Source: Pseudoduganella dura (GTDB lineage: Bacteria; Pseudomonadota; Gammaproteobacteria; Burkholderiales; Burkholderiaceae_D). From it: a DNA stretch of 64,000 bases. The position numbers were made by a program, and so were the translations under genes. How positions within the stretch are numbered: position 1 is the first letter of the stretch; the number at the start of each line of letters is the position of its first letter. A model generated the notes under the pieces. That model was given only the letters and a program-made list of their open reading frames with translations. It was not told where the DNA came from and ran no database searches. The stretch is taken from NCBI RefSeq assembly GCF_009727155.1, contig NZ_WNWM01000002.1, positions 3,286,001-3,350,000 on the forward strand, in the 5' to 3' direction. This document shows positions 1-13,204 of the stretch, piece after piece.

Positions 1-419
1 CGGGCGGCCGTTCAAGCAGCCGTAACCTGTCCGGCTCGTCAACCAGCGTTGTATTACAACCAGCTCAGCCACGCCTGAAGCGACATAACCCCTTGATTCA
101 TCACGTATTGCCAAAAATCGGGGACTGTCCCCGATTTTTTACAACGTTTTTGATCAGCATCTGTCGGCTGCAAAGCTTGAGCAATTTCTGACTGCTTTTT
201 GCGCAGGAACGGCGCTTTCGCGCAATCTTTTGCACCAGAATGACTCTGTCCCTATTTAAAATTTTGCGTAAAAAAGGTGCAATTAATTCGACTCCGACCC
301 TAATTAATTAAGTTGAGTTTTCTGGTGCGATGCACTACTCTCACTTTTCAATTTGCAAAACCGGAGCCATGCGTACCCGCCACGGTAGGTGTTCAGGGCT
401 CTTTGCTTCGGAGAAAGCC
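1..419. promoter_or_regulatory. gltB upstream region, AT-rich, with palindromic repeat debris
   Basis: No gene is visible in this 419-base stretch. Positions 113-139 form a perfect palindrome centred on 126 (arms AAAAATCGGGG and CCCCGATTTTT). Positions 232-240 (GCACCAGAA) and 320-328 (TTCTGGTGC) are 9-bp inverted repeats enclosing an AT-rich core with two related direct motifs, GACTCTGTCCCTA at 242 and GACTCCGACCCTA at 290. A weak promoter candidate is TTGAGT at 313-318 with TACTCT at 336-341 (17-bp spacer). The gltB transcript probably starts in this region. The repeats look like remnants of REP-type or miniature mobile elements; that is inference. Confidence 0.5.
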
Positions 420-5153
<4,734 letters not shown>

Positions 5154-5168
5154 GGAAAGATAGAGAAA

Positions 5169-6632
5169 ATGGGAAAAATCACCGGTTTCATGGAATTCCA
5201 GCGCCAGGACGAAAGCTACCTGGCCCCGGAATCGCGCCTGAAGAACTACAAAGAGTTCGTGCTCAAGCTCACGGACGACCAGGCCAAGGTGCAGGGCGCA
5301 CGCTGCATGGATTGCGGCATCCCGTTCTGCAATACGGGCTGCCCGGTCAACAACATCATCCCGGACTGGAACGACCTGGTGTACCGCCACCACTACCGCC
5401 AGGCGCTGGATGTGCTGCACTCGACCAACAACTTCCCGGAATTCACTGGCCGCATCTGCCCGGCGCCGTGCGAAAGCGCCTGCACGCTGGGCATCAACGA
5501 CGATCCGGTGGGCATCAAGTCGATCGAGCACAAGATCATCGACGAAGGCTGGGAACACGGCTGGGTCAAGCCGCAGCCGGCCGATCACAAGACGGGCAAG
5601 AAAGTGGCGATCATCGGTTCCGGCCCCGCCGGCCTGGCGGCCGCCCAGCAGCTGGCGCGCGCCGGCCATGACGTGACCGTGTTCGAGAAATCGGACCGTG
5701 CCGGCGGCCTGCTGCGCTACGGCATTCCCGACTTCAAGCTGGAAAAGTTCCACATCGACCGCCGCGTCGAGCAGATGGAAGCGGAAGGCGTGAAGTTCCG
5801 CATGTCGACGCTGGTGGGCAAGGACTTCCCGGCCAACGTCAACAACTGGGCCAAGGAAACCATCTTCCCGGAAGACCTGGAGAAGGAATTCGACGCCGTC
5901 GTCATCGCTGGCGGCGCGGAACAGCCGCGCGACCTGCCGGTGCCGGGCCGCGAGCTCAAGGGCGTGCATTTCGCGATGGACTTCCTGCCGCAGCAGAACA
6001 AGATCAACGCCGGCGACAAGGTCAAGGACCAGATCAAGGCCACCGGCAAGCACGTGGTGGTGATCGGCGGCGGCGATACGGGCTCCGACTGCGTGGGCAC
6101 GTCGAACCGCCACGGGGCCGCGGCCATCACGCAGTTCGAACTGATGCCGATGCCGCCGGAGCAGGAAAACAAGCCGATGGTGTGGCCGTACTGGCCGACC
6201 AAGCTGCGCACCTCGTCGTCGCACGAAGAGGGCTGCGAGCGTGACTGGGCGGTTGCCACCAAGCGCCTGGAAGGCAAGAACGGCAAGGTCGAGAAGCTGA
6301 TCGCCTGCCGCGTGGAGTGGAAAGACGGCAAGATGGCCGAAGTGCCGAACTCGGAATTCGAAATGAAGGCCGACCTGGTGCTGCTGGCGATGGGCTTTGT
6401 GTCGCCGGTACAACAGGTGCTGGAAGCTTTTGGCGTGGAAAAAGACGGCCGGGGCAATGCCCGTGCCGCCACCGAAGGCAGCAATGCCTACGTCACCAGC
6501 AAGCCCGGCGTCTTCGCCGCGGGCGACATCCGCCGCGGCCAGTCGCTGGTCGTGTGGGCCATCCGCGAAGGCCGCCAGTGCGCCCGCGCGGTCGACGAGT
6601 ACCTGATGGGCCACTCCGTCCTGCCACGCTGA
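5169..6632 (+). CDS. gltD: glutamate synthase small subunit
   Basis: The small subunit takes electrons from NADPH through FAD and iron-sulfur clusters to the GltB FMN. The 487-residue product has two N-terminal cysteine groups ([14 protein letters not shown] and CPAPCESAC) that fit the 4Fe-4S ligands. Next come an FAD-binding [14 protein letters not shown] motif and a second nucleotide fold with GGGDTGSDC for NADPH. The start at 5169 has AAGGAAAG about 9 bases upstream, directly after the gltB stop, so the two genes form one operon. It ends just before a strong terminator. Length and motifs are complete and nothing is unusual. Confidence 0.97.
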   Translation: MGKITGFMEFQRQDESYLAPESRLKNYKEFVLKLTDDQAKVQGARCMDCGIPFCNTGCPVNNIIPDWNDLVYRHHYRQALDVLHSTNNFPEFTGRICPAPCESACTLGINDDPVGIKSIEHKIIDEGWEHGWVKPQPADHKTGKKVAIIGSGPAGLAAAQQLARAGHDVTVFEKSDRAGGLLRYGIPDFKLEKFHIDRRVEQMEAEGVKFRMSTLVGKDFPANVNNWAKETIFPEDLEKEFDAVVIAGGAEQPRDLPVPGRELKGVHFAMDFLPQQNKINAGDKVKDQIKATGKHVVVIGGGDTGSDCVGTSNRHGAAAITQFELMPMPPEQENKPMVWPYWPTKLRTSSSHEEGCERDWAVATKRLEGKNGKVEKLIACRVEWKDGKMAEVPNSEFEMKADLVLLAMGFVSPVQQVLEAFGVEKDGRGNARAATEGSNAYVTSKPGVFAAGDIRRGQSLVVWAIREGRQCARAVDEYLMGHSVLPR

Positions 6633-6649
6633 TTCCCTGGCGCACCCTT

Positions 6650-6682
6650 AAAGCCCGCCCGGCCCGCCGCGGCGGGCTTTTT
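6650..6682 (+). terminator. rho-independent terminator after gltBD
   Basis: The 10-bp stem AAAGCCCGCC / GGCGGGCTTT (6650-6659 and 6671-6680) is followed by a short T run. An alternative 8-bp GC stem overlaps it at 6662-6677. It lies 17 bases after the gltD stop and closes the gltBD operon. Confidence 0.85.
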
Positions 6683-7008
6683 GTTGCCAAGTTGAACAAG
6701 ATTTCCTGAAACCGGGGTCAGACCCCAAATTTAGGCAATATTTCTCGCCAGCCCCGGTTTTTTGGCGATGTTTTTGTTGCGCAAGTGAGAAATATTTCTT
6801 GGAACTGGGGTCTGACCCCGGTTTTTGGCGATGTTGCCTTGCACAAAATTAACACAGTTTGCCAAATGTAAATTACTGACTCGGCGGTTATTAGTGTTGT
6901 ATTATTCACTACTTAACCTGAGCCATATAAGCCTCTCCAGAGTGGCTGCCAGCAGAGTATGGGATTTCTGCATTACAATATGGCATTAAAAAATAAAGAC
7001 TCTCTGCC
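6683..7008. repeat. intergenic region with REPIN-like inverted repeat
   Basis: No gene is visible between gltD and mlaF. GGGGTCAGACCCC (6714-6726) and its reverse complement GGGGTCTGACCCC (6807-6819) sit about 93 bases apart in inverted orientation. Their inner flanks also match in inverted orientation (AATATTTCTC near 6738 and GAGAAATATTT near 6787), so the whole segment could fold into a long hairpin. This is the arrangement of a REP doublet (REPIN). The last 180 bases before mlaF are AT-rich and must contain its promoter; I cannot place a convincing -35/-10 pair. Confidence 0.6.
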
Positions 7009-7812
7009 GTGGCAAACCTCGTAGAAATCCGTGACTTGCACTTCTCGTATGGGAAGCGCCCCATCCTGGCAGGGCTGAACATGGACTTTCCAAAGGGGAA
7101 AGTCATTGCGGTCATGGGCGGTTCGGGCAGCGGCAAGACGACGGTATTGCGCCTGATCGGCGGACAGATCCGCCCCAGCAAGGGCCAGGTCAGCGTCGAC
7201 GGCCAGGTCGTGCACAAGCTGAAGACCAACGATCTGTACTTGTTGCGCCGCAAAATGGGCATGCTGTTCCAGCATGGCGCACTGTTCACCGACCTCACCG
7301 TGTTCGAGAACGTGGCGTTTCCCCTGCGCGAGCATACCGACCTGCCGGAAGAACTGATCCGCGACCTCGTGCTGATGAAGCTGAACGCGGTCGGCCTGCG
7401 CAATGCGGCGCCGCTGAAGCCGGGCGAGATTTCCGGCGGCATGGCGCGCCGGGTGGCGCTGGCGCGCAGCATCGCCCTCGACCCGCAACTGATCATGTAC
7501 GACGAGCCGTTCGCCGGCCTCGACCCGATTTCGATGGGCGTCACCGCGAACCTGGTCCGCAACCTGAACGATGCGCTGGGTTCCACCAGCATCCTGGTGT
7601 CCCACGACGTCAAGGAGTCGTTCACGATCGCGGATTACGTGTATTTCCTGTCGCAGGGCAAGATCGTTGCCCACGGCACCCCGGCTGAAATGATGGTATC
7701 GACCGATCCTTACGTAAAACAATTCGTGCACGCCGAGGCGGACGGCCCGGTGCCGTTCCACTACCCCGGCAAATCGCTCGCCGACGACCTGGGCCTGGGA
7801 GCGCGGAAATGA
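7009..7812 (+). CDS. mlaF: phospholipid transport ABC ATPase MlaF
   Basis: This is the cytoplasmic ATPase of the Mla system, which moves phospholipids between the outer and inner membranes to keep the outer leaflet asymmetric. The 267-residue protein has a Walker A motif GGSGSGKTT (37-45), the signature EISGGMARR, a Walker B motif LIMYDEPFAGLDP and the H-loop LVSHDVKES. Translation starts at GTG 7009; an ATG a few bases upstream is out of frame. Its stop overlaps the mlaE start by four bases (ATGA), so the two are probably translationally coupled. It opens the mlaF-E-D-A-C-B cluster. Confidence 0.95.
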   Translation: MANLVEIRDLHFSYGKRPILAGLNMDFPKGKVIAVMGGSGSGKTTVLRLIGGQIRPSKGQVSVDGQVVHKLKTNDLYLLRRKMGMLFQHGALFTDLTVFENVAFPLREHTDLPEELIRDLVLMKLNAVGLRNAAPLKPGEISGGMARRVALARSIALDPQLIMYDEPFAGLDPISMGVTANLVRNLNDALGSTSILVSHDVKESFTIADYVYFLSQGKIVAHGTPAEMMVSTDPYVKQFVHAEADGPVPFHYPGKSLADDLGLGARK

Positions 7813-8594
7813 TCGGCCGCCGCGTTCTTGCCGGCGTCGGCAACACCGTACGGGACTATGTGGAAAGCGTCGGCTACGCCACCCGCACCTTCTTCACGAT
7901 GATCGGCCTGTCGCCGGGCATGATGCGCCGTCCGCGCCTCGTCATCGAGCAGCTGCACTTCATCGGCAATTATTCGCTGCTGATCATCACGCTGTCCGGC
8001 CTGTTCGTCGGCATGGTGCTGGGCCTGCAGGGCTATTACACGCTGAGCAAATATGGTGCTTCCGAGTCGCTCGGCCTGCTGGTGGCGCTGGGCCTGACGC
8101 GCGAACTGGGCCCCGTCATTACCGGCCTGCTGTTCGCCGGCCGCGCCGGCACGTCGTTGACCGCCGAGATCGGCCTGATGAAGGCGGGCGAGCAACTGTC
8201 GGCGATGGAAATGATGGCCGTGAACCCGATCCAGCGCGTGCTGGCGCCGCGGTTCTGGGCCGGCGTGATCGCCGTGCCGCTGCTGGCGTCGATCTTTTCC
8301 GCGGTCGGCATCTTCGGCGGCTACCTGGTCGGTGTCGGCCTGATCGGCGTCGATGCCGGCGCGTTCTGGTCGCAGATGCAGTCCGGCGTGGACCTCTGGA
8401 AGGATGTGTTCAACGGCTTCGTCAAGAGCGTCGTGTTCGGCATAGCGATCACGTTCATCTCCCTGTACCAGGGCTACGAAACGCGGCCCACGCCGGAAGA
8501 CGTGGCCGGCGCCACGACCCGCACGGTGGTCGTGTCGTCGCTGATGATCTGGTGGCTCGATTTCATGCTGACCGCCCTGATGTTCAGTAAATAA
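7809..8594 (+). CDS. mlaE: phospholipid transport permease MlaE
   Basis: MlaE is the inner-membrane permease of the Mla complex. It forms a dimer that binds MlaF on the cytoplasmic side and the MlaD hexamer on the periplasmic side. The 261-residue product has about five to six hydrophobic segments and the family hallmark LGLTRELGPVITGLLFAGRAG near residues 95-115. The start overlaps mlaF by four bases. The 55-base gap before mlaD carries a purine-rich stretch that serves as the mlaD ribosome site. Length is normal for the family. Confidence 0.95.
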   Translation: MIGRRVLAGVGNTVRDYVESVGYATRTFFTMIGLSPGMMRRPRLVIEQLHFIGNYSLLIITLSGLFVGMVLGLQGYYTLSKYGASESLGLLVALGLTRELGPVITGLLFAGRAGTSLTAEIGLMKAGEQLSAMEMMAVNPIQRVLAPRFWAGVIAVPLLASIFSAVGIFGGYLVGVGLIGVDAGAFWSQMQSGVDLWKDVFNGFVKSVVFGIAITFISLYQGYETRPTPEDVAGATTRTVVVSSLMIWWLDFMLTALMFSK

Positions 8595-8649
8595 TTCCTT
8601 GCGGGAACGCTTCGGCGTGCTTATAGAAAAACAGATAGGATAAGTAAAA

Positions 8650-9120
8650 ATGCAACGCAAATCTCTGGATGTGTGGGTCGGCCTGTTCGTCGTGTTCGGC
8701 GTCGCGGCGCTGATGTTCCTGGCTTTGAAGGCCGGCAACAGCGGCACGTTCTCGCTCGCGAAGACGTACGAAATCACCGCCAAGTTCGACAATATCGGCA
8801 GCCTGCGGCCGCAGGCAGCCGTGAAGGCGTCGGGCGTGGTGGTGGGGCGCGTGGCGCGCATCGCGTTCGACGACAAGTCGTACAAGGCGGCCGTGACGCT
8901 GGAGATGGATGCGACGTACAAGTTTCCTAAAGACAGCTCGGCCAAGATCCTGACCGCCGGATTGCTGGGCGAGCAGTATGTGGGTATCGAAGCCGGTGGC
9001 GACGAGAACAACCTGGCGCAAGGCGACAAGATCGCCCGTACGCAATCCGCCGCGGTGCTGGAAGACCTGATCAATCAATTTATCTACAGCAAGGCTGCTG
9101 AAGGAAAGGACTCCAACTGA
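8650..9120 (+). CDS. mlaD: phospholipid-binding MCE protein MlaD
   Basis: MlaD is the membrane-anchored MCE-domain protein that forms a hexameric ring on MlaE and passes lipids to or from MlaC. The 156-residue protein starts with a short cytoplasmic stretch and a single transmembrane helix (about residues 8-27). One MCE domain follows, with the typical segment FDNIGSLRPQAAVKASGVVVGRV. The C-terminus is short, as in enteric MlaD. Its TGA stop overlaps the ATG of mlaA by one base, which supports coupling. Confidence 0.93.
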   Translation: MQRKSLDVWVGLFVVFGVAALMFLALKAGNSGTFSLAKTYEITAKFDNIGSLRPQAAVKASGVVVGRVARIAFDDKSYKAAVTLEMDATYKFPKDSSAKILTAGLLGEQYVGIEAGGDENNLAQGDKIARTQSAAVLEDLINQFIYSKAAEGKDSN

Positions 9121-9896
9121 TGCGCCGTTCTACCACCCCTGTTCTGCTGGCAATCGCTGCCGCAGCCACCCTGTCGGGCTGCGCCGTCGGTCCCGACAAG
9201 CGCGATCCGATGGAAAACTGGAACCGCGCCGTCTTCAATTTCAACGACAAGGTCGATACCTACGCGCTGAAACCCGTGGCGACCGGCTACAAGAATGTCA
9301 CGCCGTCGTTCGTGCAGACGGGCGTCAACAATTTCTTCGGCAACCTGCAGGATCTCTGGACCGGCGGTAACAACCTGCTGCAAGGCAAAGGCGGCGATGG
9401 CGTGTCCGACCTGGGCCGCTTTGCGCTGAACTCCACCTTCGGCGTGCTGGGCCTGTTCGATATCGCTTCGGAAGCCGGCCTGCGCAAGCACAAGGAAGAC
9501 TTCGGCCAGACGCTGGGCCGCTGGGGTGTGCAGTCGGGCCCGTACGTGATGCTGCCGCTGCTGGGCCCGTCCACGTTGCGCGACACCGTCGGCCTGCCGC
9601 TCGACATGGTGGCCGATCCATGGAGCTACAAGGATCCGATCAACGTGCGCAACATCGGTGCCGGCGTGCGCGTGATCGACCAGCGCGCCGCCCTGCTCGA
9701 TGCGTCGTCGCTGCTGGAAGATGCCGCGCTGGACCGCTACGAATTCGTGCGCGACGGTTTCCTGCAGCGCCGCCAGAGCCAGGTCTATGACGGCGACGTG
9801 CCGCAAACGAAGGAAGAGGAAAACGTGCCGGAACAGCCGGCCGTGAAACCGACCGGCGATGGCGCCTTGCCGCCAGCCACCGCGCCGGCCACCTGA
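9120..9896 (+). CDS. mlaA: outer-membrane lipoprotein MlaA (VacJ)
   Basis: MlaA sits in the outer membrane and extracts mislocalised phospholipids from the outer leaflet, handing them to MlaC. The 258-residue precursor has a lipoprotein signal with lipobox LSGC and modified Cys21. The VacJ domain begins with the conserved DPMENWNRAVFNFND. The C-terminal 40 residues are rich in proline, glutamate and alanine and look disordered. Placing mlaA inside the mla operon, unlike in E. coli where it stands alone, is common in betaproteobacteria. Confidence 0.94.
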   Translation: MRRSTTPVLLAIAAAATLSGCAVGPDKRDPMENWNRAVFNFNDKVDTYALKPVATGYKNVTPSFVQTGVNNFFGNLQDLWTGGNNLLQGKGGDGVSDLGRFALNSTFGVLGLFDIASEAGLRKHKEDFGQTLGRWGVQSGPYVMLPLLGPSTLRDTVGLPLDMVADPWSYKDPINVRNIGAGVRVIDQRAALLDASSLLEDAALDRYEFVRDGFLQRRQSQVYDGDVPQTKEEENVPEQPAVKPTGDGALPPATAPAT

Positions 9897-9931
9897 GTTA
9901 CATCTCGGCACACAGTGGCCGGATTGGCGCT

Positions 9932-9961
9932 GCCGGTGACCGCTATAATGGGTTCACCGGC
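9932..9961 (+). promoter_or_regulatory. consensus -10 box centred in an 8-bp dyad upstream of mlaC
   Basis: TATAAT at 9944-9949 lies exactly at the centre of the inverted repeat GCCGGTGA (9932-9939) / TCACCGGC (9954-9961). The gap between mlaA and mlaC is the largest in the mla run (127 bases). I read this as an internal promoter whose -10 box is overlapped by an operator-like dyad. A good -35 is lacking: TTGGCG at 9924 leaves only 14 bp. A plain RNA hairpin is the alternative. Confidence 0.45.
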
Positions 9962-10023
9962 TGTGCATGCCGCCAGCCAGTGCCCGCAACGAATTCCGGT
10001 ACAACCACACAGGGTAAAACCAC

Positions 10024-10668
10024 ATGAAACTGATTAAACAACTGATCGCCGTCGCCGCCATCGCGTTCGCCACCACCGGCTTCGCAGCGGCCCAGGGCAC
10101 GAACGAAGCGCCGGACCAGCTGGTCAAGCGCATCAGCTCCGACGTGCTCAACGTCGCCAAGACCGACAAGGATATCCAGGCCGGCAATACCCGCAAGGTG
10201 ATGGACCTGGTGGAAACCAAGATCCTGCCGTACGTGGACTTCGAGCGCATGACCGCGCTGGCCGCCGGCCGCTACTGGCGCGAAGCCACGCCGGAACAGA
10301 AGCGCGCGCTGTCGACCGAATTCCGCACGCTGCTGATCTACACGTATTCCGGCGCGCTGTCCCAGGTGCGCAACGAGACGATCGAATTCAAGCCGCTGCG
10401 CGCCGATGCCACCGACACCGAAGTGGAAGTGCGTTCCCAGGTCAACATGACCCGCGGCGAACCGGTGCTGCTGAACTATCGCGTCGCCAAGGGCGCCGAT
10501 GGCTGGAAGATCTATGACATCAACGTGCTGGGCGCCTGGCTGGTGGAAACCTACAAGGGCACCTTCAACACCGAGATCAGCAAGGGCGGCATCGACGGCC
10601 TGATCAAGACGCTGGCGGCGAAGAACAAGCAGCTGGCAAGCAAGCCGCTGGCAACCGCCAAGAAGTAA
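10024..10668 (+). CDS. mlaC: periplasmic phospholipid shuttle MlaC
   Basis: MlaC is the soluble periplasmic carrier that ferries phospholipid between MlaA in the outer membrane and MlaD in the inner membrane. The 214-residue precursor has a clear Sec signal (MKLIKQLIAVAAIAFATTGFA, cleavage near residue 23). The Tol-Tol-Ttg2 domain includes ILPYVDFERMTALAAGRYW and the typical WKIYDINVLGAWLVETYK. The start at 10024 is supported by the signal peptide; the ribosome site is modest (AGGGTAAAACC). Upstream lies the dyad/-10 element, so mlaC may have extra transcription of its own. Confidence 0.94.
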   Translation: MKLIKQLIAVAAIAFATTGFAAAQGTNEAPDQLVKRISSDVLNVAKTDKDIQAGNTRKVMDLVETKILPYVDFERMTALAAGRYWREATPEQKRALSTEFRTLLIYTYSGALSQVRNETIEFKPLRADATDTEVEVRSQVNMTRGEPVLLNYRVAKGADGWKIYDINVLGAWLVETYKGTFNTEISKGGIDGLIKTLAAKNKQLASKPLATAKK

Positions 10669-10727
10669 TCATCCCTGGGGCCGGGAGCACGCTTCCGGCC
10701 CATTGCACGCCTTCATCCTGCGAAAAC

Positions 10728-11033
10728 ATGTCCGATTCCCCGAACAACATGCTGTCCCTTACCGCGCTGACCGTCGATAACGCCACGGCGGCGCTGGAGC
10801 ACGGCCTGGCCGCGCTGCGCGCGGGGCAGACGGAATTCGACATGCGCAATGTGGTGGCAGTCGATTCGGCCGCCGTGTCGGTGATGCTGGCGTGGCAGCG
10901 CGCCGCGCATGCGGAAGGCGTCAAGCTGCGCCTCGTGAACCTGCCGCCGATGCTGTTAAGCCTGACCAAGCTGTATGGTGTCTGTTCGCTCGTGTCGCCG
11001 GAAGTGGCCGATACCGAACTGCACCACCATTGA
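10728..11033 (+). CDS. mlaB: STAS-domain protein MlaB
   Basis: MlaB is the small cytoplasmic STAS-domain subunit that stabilises the MlaF ATPase dimer. The 101-residue protein carries the STAS core VAVDSAAVSVMLAWQRAAHAE, in which Ser/Ala around residues 48-52 occupies the typical helix start. This is the last gene of the six-gene mla set; a 217-base gap with its own promoter candidate follows. Sequence similarity between MlaB proteins is low, so the call rests on the STAS pattern plus position. Confidence 0.88.
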   Translation: MSDSPNNMLSLTALTVDNATAALEHGLAALRAGQTEFDMRNVVAVDSAAVSVMLAWQRAAHAEGVKLRLVNLPPMLLSLTKLYGVCSLVSPEVADTELHHH

Positions 11034-11110
11034 CCCCCGCCTCGCCCCCTCGCACGCAGTAAATCCGCCGATCCGCCGCCCCCCGCGGCATGGCTGGACC
11101 GAAATTCCCC

Positions 11111-11206
11111 TATAATTGACCGTTGCTCCAGCCGGAATGGCGCGAGCGCCCGCAATAACAGGCCCGGTGCGGGTCCAGTGCGCCGGTCCGGCGCCAGTGC
11201 GGACCC
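11111..11206 (+). promoter_or_regulatory. promoter -10 and leader hairpin upstream of the ABC exporter
   Basis: TATAAT at 11111-11116 suggests a start site near 11123 and a leader of about 128 bases before the ATG at 11251. Within that leader a nested hairpin is visible: outer arms GGGTCC (11171-11176) and GGACCC (11201-11206), inner arms GCGCCG (11180-11185) and CGGCGC (11189-11194). No T run follows, so it is not a typical terminator. No convincing -35 is seen. Confidence 0.35.
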
Positions 11207-11250
11207 CCGGCGCAACGGCCGGCGTTGCAAAGAACACATACAAGCCAAGC

Positions 11251-12180
11251 ATGACAGCAATCCAAATCAGCAATGTCGAAAAGCGCTACCAATCGCTGCA
11301 GGCGCTGGGCGGCGTGTCGCTCTCGATCGAGGAAGGCGAGTTTTTCGGGCTGCTCGGGCCGAACGGCGCAGGCAAGACCACGCTCATTTCCATTATCGCG
11401 GGCCTGATCCGGCCGGATTCGGGCACCGTCTCCATCCATGGCCACGACGTGGTCTCCGATTTCCGCGCCGCCCGCAAGAAGCTCGGCGTGGTGCCGCAGG
11501 AACTGGTGTTCGACCCGTTCTTCACGGTGCGCGAGACGCTGCGCCTGCAGTCCGGCTACTTCGGCCTGCCGAACAACGACAAGTGGATCGACGAGGTGAT
11601 GGACAACCTCGACCTGACGAACAAGGCCGATACCAACATGCGCGCGCTGTCCGGCGGCATGAAGCGCCGCGTGCTGGTGGCGCAGGCGCTGGTGCACAAG
11701 CCGCCCGTCATCGTGCTCGACGAACCCACCGCCGGCGTGGACGTCGAACTGCGCCAGACGCTGTGGAAGTTCATCTCGCGCCTGAACCGCGAAGGCCATA
11801 CCATCGTGCTGACCACGCACTACCTCGAAGAGGCGCAGGCGATGTGCAAGCGCGTGGCCATGCTCAAGCTGGGCAAGGTGGTGGCGCTGGACACGATGTC
11901 GTCGCTGATCCGCCGCATTTCCGGCTCGCAGCTGATCGTGCACCTGAAAGCCGGCGAGCTGCCGCAGTCGCTGCGCCACCTGGTGCTGCACGACGAGCCG
12001 GTTGCGCAGTTGCCCAACGCCGGCCGCAAATACAGCCTGAAGGTCAACGAATACATGGAAGTGGAAACCATCCTGGCGCGGCTGCGCGAAAGCGGCGCCG
12101 TCATCGACGAGATGCAGCTGCAGCAGGCCGACCTGGAAGACATCTTCCTGGAGATCACGGGCAACGGAGGCCCGCAATGA
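11251..12180 (+). CDS. ABC-2 type exporter, ATP-binding protein (YadG-like)
   Basis: This is the cytoplasmic ATPase of a two-gene ABC exporter of unknown substrate. The 309-residue protein has Walker [10 protein letters not shown] (36-44), signature [15 protein letters not shown], Walker [15 protein letters not shown] and a C-terminal extension typical of the YadG/NatA group. ATG 11251 was chosen because the domain begins there ([13 protein letters not shown]); the frame is open further upstream but would add an unrelated Pro/Ala-rich stretch. The permease gene overlaps its stop. The pair between mlaB and ibaG is conserved in betaproteobacteria; whether it works with Mla is not known from sequence. 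Confidence 0.88.
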   Translation: MTAIQISNVEKRYQSLQALGGVSLSIEEGEFFGLLGPNGAGKTTLISIIAGLIRPDSGTVSIHGHDVVSDFRAARKKLGVVPQELVFDPFFTVRETLRLQSGYFGLPNNDKWIDEVMDNLDLTNKADTNMRALSGGMKRRVLVAQALVHKPPVIVLDEPTAGVDVELRQTLWKFISRLNREGHTIVLTTHYLEEAQAMCKRVAMLKLGKVVALDTMSSLIRRISGSQLIVHLKAGELPQSLRHLVLHDEPVAQLPNAGRKYSLKVNEYMEVETILARLRESGAVIDEMQLQQADLEDIFLEITGNGGPQ

Positions 12181-12938
12181 TGTCGATGGGCTTCCGCACG
12201 CTGGTCTACAAGGAAACGCTGCGCTTCTACAAGGTGGCCACGCAGACGGTCGCCGCGCCGATCCTGACCGCCATGCTGTACCTGCTGATCTTCGGCCATG
12301 TGCTCGAAGGCCGCGTGCAGGTCTACCCGGGCGTATCGTACACGGCGTTCCTGATTCCCGGCCTGGTGATGATGAGCGTGCTGCAGAATTCGTTCGCGAA
12401 CTCGTCGTCGTCGCTGATCCAGTCGAAGATCGCCGGCAACCTGGTGTTCGTGCTGCTCACGCCCCTGTCGCACTGGGAAATCTTCTCGGCCTACACGATC
12501 GCCGCGATGGTACGCGGCCTCACGGTAGGGCTGGGCGTGTTCGTCGTCACCGCCTGGTTCGCGCACATGACGTTCGCGTGGCCGCTGTGGATCGCCGTGT
12601 TCGCGCTGCTGGGCGCCGCTATCCTCGGCACGATGGGCCTCATCGCCGGTATCTGGGCCGAGAAATTCGACCAGCTGGCCGCGTTCCAGAATTTCCTGAT
12701 CATGCCGCTCACGTTCCTGTCCGGCGTGTTCTATTCGATCCACTCGCTGCCGCCGTTCTGGCTGACCGTCTCGCACCTGAACCCGTTCTTCTACATGATC
12801 GACGGCTTCCGCTACGGGTTCTTCGGCCAGTCCGACATCAATCCCTGGACCAGCCTGGCGATTGTCTCCGCCTTCCTGGTGGTGCTCGCATTGCTGGCCA
12901 TCCGGCTGCTCAAGAGCGGCTACAGACTCAGACACTAA
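12177..12938 (+). CDS. ABC-2 type exporter, permease (YadH-like)
   Basis: This is the inner-membrane permease partner of the preceding ATPase. The 253-residue protein has about six transmembrane segments and the ABC-2 motif region [22 protein letters not shown] near residues 175-195. The gene starts at ATG 12177 inside the ATPase stop (ATGATG; the second ATG at 12180 is equally possible), with GGAGG at 12166-12170. It resembles E. coli YadH in length and topology. Substrate unknown. Confidence 0.87.
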   Translation: MMSMGFRTLVYKETLRFYKVATQTVAAPILTAMLYLLIFGHVLEGRVQVYPGVSYTAFLIPGLVMMSVLQNSFANSSSSLIQSKIAGNLVFVLLTPLSHWEIFSAYTIAAMVRGLTVGLGVFVVTAWFAHMTFAWPLWIAVFALLGAAILGTMGLIAGIWAEKFDQLAAFQNFLIMPLTFLSGVFYSIHSLPPFWLTVSHLNPFFYMIDGFRYGFFGQSDINPWTSLAIVSAFLVVLALLAIRLLKSGYRLRH

Positions 12939-12950
12939 GAGGTACCCAAC

Positions 12951-13193
12951 ATGACCACGACTCCCGAAGCAATCCACGGCTACATCGCCGCCGGCCTCGA
13001 ATGCACCCACCTCGAAGTGGAGGGCGACGGCCAGCACTTCACCGCCGTCATCGTCTCGCATGCGTTCGCGGGCAAGCGTCCGATCCAGCGCCACCAGATC
13101 GTGTACGCGGCACTGGGCGACCGCATGCGCGAGGAAATCCACGCGCTGTCGATGAAAACGCTGACTCCCGAAGAATTCGGCGCCAAGGCATAA
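12951..13193 (+). CDS. ibaG: BolA-family protein IbaG
   Basis: This 80-residue BolA-like protein probably binds [2Fe-2S] clusters together with a monothiol glutaredoxin and is linked to acid stress and envelope homeostasis. It shows the family pattern [22 protein letters not shown] followed by [24 protein letters not shown]. It lies 12 bases before murA, and in E. coli too ibaG is adjacent to murA, which separates it from BolA itself. GAGGT upstream serves as ribosome site. Confidence 0.9.
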   Translation: MTTTPEAIHGYIAAGLECTHLEVEGDGQHFTAVIVSHAFAGKRPIQRHQIVYAALGDRMREEIHALSMKTLTPEEFGAKA

Positions 13194-13204
13194 GGAATAA
13201 TCGC

